Source: Flavobacterium sinopsychrotolerans (lineage in GTDB: Bacteria > Bacteroidota > Bacteroidia > Flavobacteriales > Flavobacteriaceae). From it: DNA of 64,000 nucleotides. Location of the stretch: NCBI RefSeq assembly GCF_900110375.1, contig NZ_FODN01000001.1, positions 682,001 through 746,000 on the forward strand, written 5' to 3'. How positions within the stretch are numbered: the first letter of the stretch is position 1; every line of letters starts with the position of its first letter. A program made the position numbers and the translations under genes. The notes under the pieces were generated by a model. That model made no database searches. It was not told the DNA's origin and worked only from the letters and a program-made list of their open reading frames with translations. This document shows positions 61,638 to 64,000 of this stretch, piece by piece.

Positions 61638-63719
61638 TTATTTTGAATCCTCAACGTTTAAATAATTTTCGACCACAACAGATTTGCCTTTTTTTTCTGT
61701 TGGAAAAAAGAAACTTATGGGACTTGATTTGAAATGATTCCAAATGGAAACTGTAACAAAACGCAATTCAAATAATGAAATTGCTCTTGATCGAAAGGCT
61801 AGTCCCATTGAAAGACTAAAACTTACCATAAAGTTAACCAATCCTATAATCCCTATTCCAAAAATGCCCCAGAATAACATGGCATTATTCACTTCATAAT
61901 TTGCCCCATATAAGGCCAAAGCTAGATTTCCACTACCAAAAGTGATGTGTCGAATATCAAGGTTTAATCCTAAAAACAACCCAATAGATGCCGTACTACC
62001 CATAAATATTCCAAACCAAAAATTTGAAATAATACCAGCCCATCTTTTTTCATATAGTTTCGCCAGTTTCAACGTTTTTGTTTTTCCTAAATTCCTTTTC
62101 AGGAAAGGGTGTTCTGTAATCCTAAAATAAACCTGATTGTGCTTATCCCTATTAGCAACACTTCCAGTAATAATTCCGGATAAAAATAGAAACACTCCTG
62201 CAATAGCCGCGTGAAAAATTGCTAAGGAATGAATCGGACTTAAATCAATCAGTAAAGATTCCCATTTAGTTGCGGCAATATTATAATGCAAAAAATGGTC
62301 AATCAGCCAGATTCCAAGTAATGAAACCGGAAAAGCCATAATCACGTTCCCCACAAAGGCAATAAACTGTGAGCGGAAAACACGTGCAAAAAGAATGGCA
62401 AAAGCTTTATACTTTTCAGTATCTCTACCTTGTTTCAACACGCCTTCTTCCAAAGCTTTAATCAAAGCAGAAGCTGTCATTGCGGGTTGTTTTGTTGCCA
62501 AAGTAAAACCCAAAAGATAAATTGCAATGAAACCAATAGCATAATTCATACTGTAAAGAAAAGCATGACCAAAAAAACTGGTGTCTGCCTTAGAAAGCAA
62601 AACCTTAATAATACACAAAATACCTACAATAAAACCTCCTCCTAATGCAGTTTTGAACATTTTAAAATACTCATTGCGGCTTTCTGTGATATAATGTTCT
62701 CCTGTTTTAGCCGTATGCTGCGTTATTTCATACGAAATCAATTGCGTGCTTTCTGCTATAAATTTTCGAACATTATTTTTATAACAATTGAACTTTATCA
62801 ATCGTGACGCCAATATAATTCCGTTATTTTTTTTATCTTTTTCTTTGTCAACGATCAGTAACGAAATTAAAAATTTCAACCGTTCTAATTGCTGTCTAAT
62901 TTTCAATAAATTTTGGTTTACCCGGAGTGAAATTCCGTATTTCGAACTGTTGTGAAATGCTTTCTCCACAAATTCTTCGCATTGCTTGTGCAAAACCAAC
63001 AATTGTGCATACGATAAATCATCCGTTGTAATATAATGACTGTCCGAACTTCTAATCCTGTCTTCAATCAGAAAAAATTCTTTTTCAAAAGCTGAAAAAG
63101 GACTCTCAAGATCGTCAAATTCCGGCACCATTTTGATCACATCCGTTTCCATGGCGCGACCGCTGATCCGTTGGGTAATCAAATGCATGGCAACTAATAA
63201 TTCAGATAAAGCCGAATTAGGTTCCGTACTGTCATAAATGGACTTAAATTTCAAAAGATCATATAATTCAGCCAATTGATTTAATGGAATTCTGTTAATC
63301 CAAATCCCGTCATTGGCCAGATAAAAAACCTGATTGAGAATGTATTCTAAAGTATCTTTTTGGGGCTGATACGGTAAAAACTTAGCGAAAATTCTTTTTT
63401 TAACTTCAAAAATAAAATCTACATCCTGCAGAATTGCTGCATCAGAAAGAATTTTATTGAACTTCTTTTCTTTTAAAATTTCTTTGAGATAAATGGAAAG
63501 TTGTTTCCGGCACGAATAATTTTCTTTCAAAAAAGTAATGATTTCTTGTAAATCTACCGTTTGTACGTTTTTGATTTTCAAAGGTCGAATCAACCTAATT
63601 AATTCTACTAAAGGCTCTAAGGTATCATTTGTTTCACGCCAAGATTGTGCTTCACCAAAAAACTCAGTTAAAAGTCCAGCTATTGTAGGCTTAGAGGTTG
63701 CTTTGAAAAATGCCTTCAT
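61638..63719 (-). CDS. PF10136-type 'site-specific recombinase' membrane protein, 693 aa
   Basis: Matches the family named after the gonococcal Gcr protein (PF10136). The N-terminal half (about 1-330) is soluble and helical; the rest has about six or seven transmembrane helices, for example GGGFIVGILCIIKVLL, IGFIAIYLLGFTL and AIAGVFLFLSGIITG. No recombinase catalytic Ser, Tyr or DDE residues are visible, and a membrane-bound recombinase is implausible, so the family name is probably wrong. It is a single-copy stand-alone gene, not a mobile element. Confidence 0.82.
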   Translation of the reverse strand: MKAFFKATSKPTIAGLLTEFFGEAQSWRETNDTLEPLVELIRLIRPLKIKNVQTVDLQEIITFLKENYSCRKQLSIYLKEILKEKKFNKILSDAAILQDVDFIFEVKKRIFAKFLPYQPQKDTLEYILNQVFYLANDGIWINRIPLNQLAELYDLLKFKSIYDSTEPNSALSELLVAMHLITQRISGRAMETDVIKMVPEFDDLESPFSAFEKEFFLIEDRIRSSDSHYITTDDLSYAQLLVLHKQCEEFVEKAFHNSSKYGISLRVNQNLLKIRQQLERLKFLISLLIVDKEKDKKNNGIILASRLIKFNCYKNNVRKFIAESTQLISYEITQHTAKTGEHYITESRNEYFKMFKTALGGGFIVGILCIIKVLLSKADTSFFGHAFLYSMNYAIGFIAIYLLGFTLATKQPAMTASALIKALEEGVLKQGRDTEKYKAFAILFARVFRSQFIAFVGNVIMAFPVSLLGIWLIDHFLHYNIAATKWESLLIDLSPIHSLAIFHAAIAGVFLFLSGIITGSVANRDKHNQVYFRITEHPFLKRNLGKTKTLKLAKLYEKRWAGIISNFWFGIFMGSTASIGLFLGLNLDIRHITFGSGNLALALYGANYEVNNAMLFWGIFGIGIIGLVNFMVSFSLSMGLAFRSRAISLFELRFVTVSIWNHFKSSPISFFFPTEKKGKSVVVENYLNVEDSK

Positions 63720-63778
63720 TATTTACGTTCAATTTTTGTAAAAATACAAATCGGGAAACAAATTACTATAACTTATTC

Positions 63779-64000
63779 ATTAAATTATGGTATCCAAAAG
63801 CTAAAAATGATAGCGACATCATATTCTGGTTTTCCAATCGTTTATTTTTGCTTATTGAAATACAAATAAAACAATGTAGAAAAATAGATTTCAAAACGGA
63901 TTTAAAAGATACAAATCCATTAGAGGAAAATTTTGATACCTTTGAATACTGGAATAGCCCAGATAGAAGTGAAAATATTCGACTGAATAAAACTATTTTT
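63779..64000 (+). pseudogene. Coding-like open frame at the right edge, no standard start
   Basis: The frame ending with the last base of the window is open from at least 63740 and reads like protein: IKLWYPKAKNDSDIIFWF, then RLFLLIEIQIKQ and FEYWNSPDRSEN. It contains no ATG, GTG or TTG in the right place, and the only upstream options are ATT or ATA (63779 is an ATT). It continues beyond the window. It may be the 5'-damaged remnant of a gene, or a gene with a rare start. No family recognised. Confidence 0.4.

Noticed and set aside
61638..63719. Mobile element or integrase
   Set aside because: The 'recombinase' is a membrane protein without catalytic recombinase residues, and there are no att-like repeats around it.

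Overview
This 64 kb window is chromosomal DNA of a member of the Flavobacteriaceae, most likely a Flavobacterium species (inference). The evidence is the AT-rich sequence, the Bacteroidota promoter signature (TTG, 17-23 bases, TAnnTTTG) in front of several genes, family-specific proteins (IPExxxVDY protein, OmpA protein with thrombospondin type 3 repeats, a 5-helix SdhC, mevalonate-pathway HMG-CoA synthase, VPS10/BNR secreted protein) and signal peptides that end before Gln. I see no prophage, insertion sequence, CRISPR array or rRNA. There is one tRNA gene. Most of the window is core metabolism and information processing, so the unusual content lies mainly between genes.

Layout. 1-3.2 kb: fabH (cut by the edge), rpmF, DUF177, then divergent pdxA and ribE and a tiny secreted protein. 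3.3-7.2 kb: tRNA(CAU), methylmalonyl-CoA epimerase, an Ig-like lipoprotein, a nitrilase-type amidase and a secreted unknown. 7.3-10.9 kb: sdhCAB. 11.2-17.2 kb: HMG-CoA synthase, an ScfR/RamB-type regulator, and the divergent glyoxylate-shunt genes aceB-aceA with a clear palindromic operator candidate. 17.3-24.7 kb: a VPS10/BNR protein, aminopeptidase P, an AIM24-family protein flanked by palindromic repeats, an alpha/beta hydrolase and a small ABC module. 24.7-33.5 kb: AddB-like and AddA-like recombination proteins separated by ompA and kbl. 33.7-40.6 kb: rbfA, a LolE-like permease, dus, lepA, a PfkB kinase, thiL. 40.7-44.7 kb: an accessory signalling island with a TPR histidine kinase, its response regulator, a 61-residue secreted peptide and a LytTR regulator whose receiver lacks the phosphoacceptor Asp. 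44.9-51.4 kb: glyS, comF, sod, purF, a PfkB kinase. 51.6-53.1 kb: an ECF sigma factor with a putative anti-sigma protein and a divergent membrane gene; both directions carry the same ECF promoter motif. 53.1-59.9 kb: rnhA, purN, acpP-fabF-rnc-IPExxxVDY-pyk, a Bax-inhibitor-1 protein. 59.9-64 kb: a PAS protein, dinB, a PF10136-type membrane protein, and an open frame without a usual start at the right edge.

How it works together. The 7-17 kb region is acetyl-CoA and C4 metabolism: succinate dehydrogenase, the glyoxylate shunt with its presumed acyl-CoA-responsive regulator, and acetyl-CoA entry into the mevalonate pathway. The strongest new signals are (1) a 12-bp perfect inverted repeat plus a third half-site between the ScfR regulator and aceB, (2) two mirror-image ECF promoters, (3) four copies of one structured intergenic element with conserved flanks, variable hairpins and two closing-stem subtypes, (4) TTAAG-rich palindromes around the AIM24 gene, and (5) the kinase-peptide-LytTR island.
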